From NCBI GenBank assembly GCA_964368305.1, contig CAYJAB010000028.1, positions 1 to 6,933 of the forward strand: a stretch of 6,933 bases of DNA, written 5' to 3'. The stretch comes from CAYJAB01 sp964368305. Lineage in GTDB: Bacteria; Bacillota_I; Bacilli_A; Erysipelotrichales; Erysipelotrichaceae. This document shows, piece by piece, positions 4,948 through 6,933 of the stretch; positions within the stretch are counted from its first letter, which is position 1, and every line of letters begins with the position of its first letter. A model generated the notes under the pieces. The model was not told where the DNA came from. It did no database searches and saw only the letters and a list, made by a program, of their open reading frames with translations. The translations under genes and the position numbers were made by a program.

Positions 4948-6858
4948 ATGAAAAAACAGTTTAAAGCAGAATCAAAAAGATTATTAGATTTAATGATTCA
5001 TTCTATTTATACGCATAAGGAAATCTTTTTAAGAGAACTTATTTCAAATGCAAGTGATGCGATTGATAAATTACATTTCTTGTCCTTAAAAGATACAACG
5101 ATTAAATTAAATAAAGATAGTTTACGTATATTAATAGAAACGGATCAAGCAAATAGAATTCTTACAATTTCAGACAATGGACTTGGGATGGATAAAAAAG
5201 CACTAGAAGACAATCTAGGTACAATCGCAAAAAGTGGATCGTTATTATTTAAAGAAGAAAGAAAAGAAGATGAAAATGATCCTACAGATATTATTGGACA
5301 ATTTGGGGTTGGGTTTTATTCTGCGTTTATGGTTGCGAAAAAACTTGTTGTTGTGACAAAAGCGTATGATAGTGAAGTAGCATATAAATGGACAAGTGAA
5401 GGTGAAGATGGATATACAATAGAAGAGACAGATAAAGATACAGTTGGTACAACAATTCAACTTTATTTAAAAGAGGATACGGAGGATGAATTTTATAGTA
5501 GCTATTTAAGTGAAGCTAAAATTCGTGAATTGATTGAAAAGTATTCGGATTATATCCGCTATCCAATTAAGATGGAAGTTGAAAGACAAATTAAAAAAGA
5601 AAACGTTAAAGAAGGTGAACCAGAATATACAACAGATTATATTGAAGAAACATTAAATTCAATGATTCCAATTTGGAAACGCAATAAGTCTGAAGTGACA
5701 AAAGAAGAGTACGATGATTTTTACAAATCTAAATTTAGTGATTTTGAAAATCCACTCAAAACAATTACGATGAATATTGAAGGAACAATCTCTTTTGATG
5801 CATTGCTTTTTATTCCAACAAGAGCACCTTATAACTACTATACAAAGGAATATGAAAAAGGATTACAACTTTATAGTAGAAATGTCTTTATTATGGATAA
5901 GGCAAGTGATTTAATTCCCGAGCATTTCCGTTTCGTGAAGGGACTTGTGGATTCTCAAGATTTATCACTGAATATTTCCCGAGAAATTTTACAGCACGAT
6001 CGTCAACTTAAACAAATCGCAAGTCGTATTGAAAAGAAAATAAAATCGGAGTTAAGTAATACACTTAAAAATGATAGAGAAGTATATCTAACTTTCTTTA
6101 AACAATTTGGAACACAATTAAAATATGGTGTATACAATGAGTTTGGTGCACATAAAGCACTGCTTGAAGATTTATTAATGTTTTACTCATCAAGTGAGAA
6201 ACAACTTGTTACATTAGATGAATATGTAACAAGAATGAAAGAGGGACAAGAAGAAATCTATTTTGTAAGTGGAGAATCTATTGAGAAGATCGACCGTCTT
6301 CCAAGTACTGAAAAAGTAAAAGATAAAGGATTTGAAATTTTATATTTAACAGATGAAGTGGATGAATTCTGTCTACAAGTTATGACAAACTATAATGAAA
6401 AAGCATTTAAATCAATTAATCAAGGTGACTTAGATTTAGATACACAAGAAGAAAAAGAAGCACATAAAGAAAAAGAAAATCAAAGTGCATCTTTATTTGA
6501 AACAATGAAATCAGCACTTTCAGATAAAGTAAGCGATGTGAAGTTATCAACTAGACTTAAAACACATCCTGTATGCTTAAGTGCAACAGAAGGGATTTCA
6601 TTAGAGATGGAGAAAGTCTTAAATCAAATGCCAGATGCGAATCAAGTTAAAGCGCGTAAAGTTTTAGAAATCAATGGAGATCATCCAATTTTTGAAACAT
6701 TAAGTAGTCTACAAGAAAAAGACCAAGATTTATTAAAAGAGTTTAGTGAACTTTTATATGAACAAGCAATGTTGATAGAAGGATTTACGATTGAAGATCC
6801 AATCGCTTATTCAAATAAAGTATGTGATTTAATGGTTCGTGTAAATAAAGTTAAATAA
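4948..6858 (+). CDS. htpG: Molecular chaperone HtpG (bacterial Hsp90)
   Basis: Cytoplasmic homodimeric ATP-dependent chaperone that remodels late folding intermediates, often together with DnaK. The 636 residues are close to the usual 620-630. The GHKL ATPase domain shows EIFLRELISNASDAIDKL (25-42) with catalytic Glu30 and Mg-binding Asn34, DNGLGMD (76-82) with nucleotide-contacting Asp76, GTIAKSGS (91-98), and the lid end GQFGVGFYSAFMVA (117-130). The middle domain includes LLFIPTRAPYNYY (286-298), LYSRNVFIMD (308-317) and LVDSQDLSLNISREILQ (333-349), with Arg345 the counterpart of the ATP-contacting arginine. The C-terminal dimerisation domain follows from about residue 530. A charged Glu/Lys-rich linker (LDLDTQEEKEAHKEKENQ, about 492-509) precedes it. 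No MEEVD tail, as expected in bacteria. Single-gene unit: own promoter, CIRCE and terminator. Predicted HrcA control differs from B. subtilis, where htpG is not a CIRCE gene. Confidence 0.98.
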   Translation: MKKQFKAESKRLLDLMIHSIYTHKEIFLRELISNASDAIDKLHFLSLKDTTIKLNKDSLRILIETDQANRILTISDNGLGMDKKALEDNLGTIAKSGSLLFKEERKEDENDPTDIIGQFGVGFYSAFMVAKKLVVVTKAYDSEVAYKWTSEGEDGYTIEETDKDTVGTTIQLYLKEDTEDEFYSSYLSEAKIRELIEKYSDYIRYPIKMEVERQIKKENVKEGEPEYTTDYIEETLNSMIPIWKRNKSEVTKEEYDDFYKSKFSDFENPLKTITMNIEGTISFDALLFIPTRAPYNYYTKEYEKGLQLYSRNVFIMDKASDLIPEHFRFVKGLVDSQDLSLNISREILQHDRQLKQIASRIEKKIKSELSNTLKNDREVYLTFFKQFGTQLKYGVYNEFGAHKALLEDLLMFYSSSEKQLVTLDEYVTRMKEGQEEIYFVSGESIEKIDRLPSTEKVKDKGFEILYLTDEVDEFCLQVMTNYNEKAFKSINQGDLDLDTQEEKEAHKEKENQSASLFETMKSALSDKVSDVKLSTRLKTHPVCLSATEGISLEMEKVLNQMPDANQVKARKVLEINGDHPIFETLSSLQEKDQDLLKEFSELLYEQAMLIEGFTIEDPIAYSNKVCDLMVRVNKVK

Positions 6859-6861
6859 AAA

Positions 6862-6880
6862 AGTAAGCATATAGCTTACT
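6862..6880 (+). repeat. Small hairpin after htpG
   Basis: AGTAAGC (6862-6868) pairs with GCTTACT (6874-6880) around a 5-base loop, directly after the htpG stop codon. It is not followed by a T-tract, so it is probably an accessory 3' stem that protects mRNA or supports the main terminator downstream. Confidence 0.5.
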
Positions 6881-6891
6881 AATCATAAAAC

Positions 6892-6922
6892 AAAGTAGGT
6901 ATGTATACATACCTACTTTTTT
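6892..6922 (+). terminator. htpG terminator, 28-bp perfect palindrome
   Basis: Positions 6892-6919 form a perfect palindrome with 14-base arms (AAAGTAGGTATGTA and its complement) and no spacer. As RNA it folds with a tetraloop and is followed by further T to 6922, six T in all. The opposite strand has only TTTG-TTTT after the stem, so it may also stop transcription coming from the right. Confidence 0.85.
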
Positions 6923-6933
6923 GATTATAGTTT

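Noticed and set aside
4934..4951. Five-codon leader frame (MEVNI) overlapping the htpG start
   Set aside because: Its ATG overlaps the CIRCE end and the Shine-Dalgarno itself, and no ribosome binding site precedes it; most likely chance.
5245..5460. Minus-strand open frame opposite htpG
   Set aside because: Phe/Cys/Ile-rich translation typical of the reverse of an AT-rich Lys/Glu-coding gene; no start signals.
1..6933. tRNA, rRNA, riboswitch, CRISPR array, insertion sequence or origin
   Set aside because: Reading both strands I saw no cloverleaf or rRNA signature, no regularly spaced repeats, no transposase, no DnaA-box cluster and no leader long enough for a known riboswitch.

Overview
The window is AT-rich bacterial DNA that looks like a low-GC Bacillota chromosome. 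An Erysipelotrichia-like gut or oral lineage is my best guess, inferred from codon use, AGGAGG-type ribosome binding sites, a CIRCE element and the protein types; nothing in the window fixes the taxon. Almost all of it is housekeeping DNA. Four intact genes are present: gpmI (glycolysis), a small ArsR-family metalloregulator, a DeaD/CsdA-type RNA helicase (all minus strand), and htpG (Hsp90, plus strand).

Positions 1-313 are the end of a different contig. A minus-strand reading frame encodes part of an M23-type peptidase that resembles phage endolysins. It runs off the left edge, and a TAA interrupts it just before a run of 10 N, so its true N-terminus is missing. The N-run makes the physical link between this fragment and the rest uncertain.

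Positions 314-801 contain no intact gene. One plus-strand frame can be followed from the gap to 727 without a frameshift but with five internal stops (TAA, TAA, TAG, TAG, TGA). I read it as a decayed gene of unknown family. It ends just before a long, nearly symmetric terminator (739-786) that also serves gpmI from the other side.

Positions 802-4749 are three minus-strand genes, each with its own terminator: deaD, then arsR, then gpmI in the direction of transcription. They are therefore probably separate transcription units. Candidate promoters are visible for each; the arsR promoter is the clearest, and those of deaD and gpmI look like extended -10 types.

Positions 4750-4947 are a divergent regulatory region. 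The plus-strand side carries a good sigma-A-type promoter whose predicted start point lies inside a near-consensus CIRCE (HrcA operator), directly followed by the htpG Shine-Dalgarno. htpG is thus predicted to belong to the HrcA heat-shock regulon. The window closes with a perfect 28-bp palindromic terminator. Functionally, htpG and deaD form a divergent pair of protein- and RNA-remodelling genes, while gpmI and arsR look like unrelated neighbours. I did not find a new defence, mobile or biosynthetic system here.
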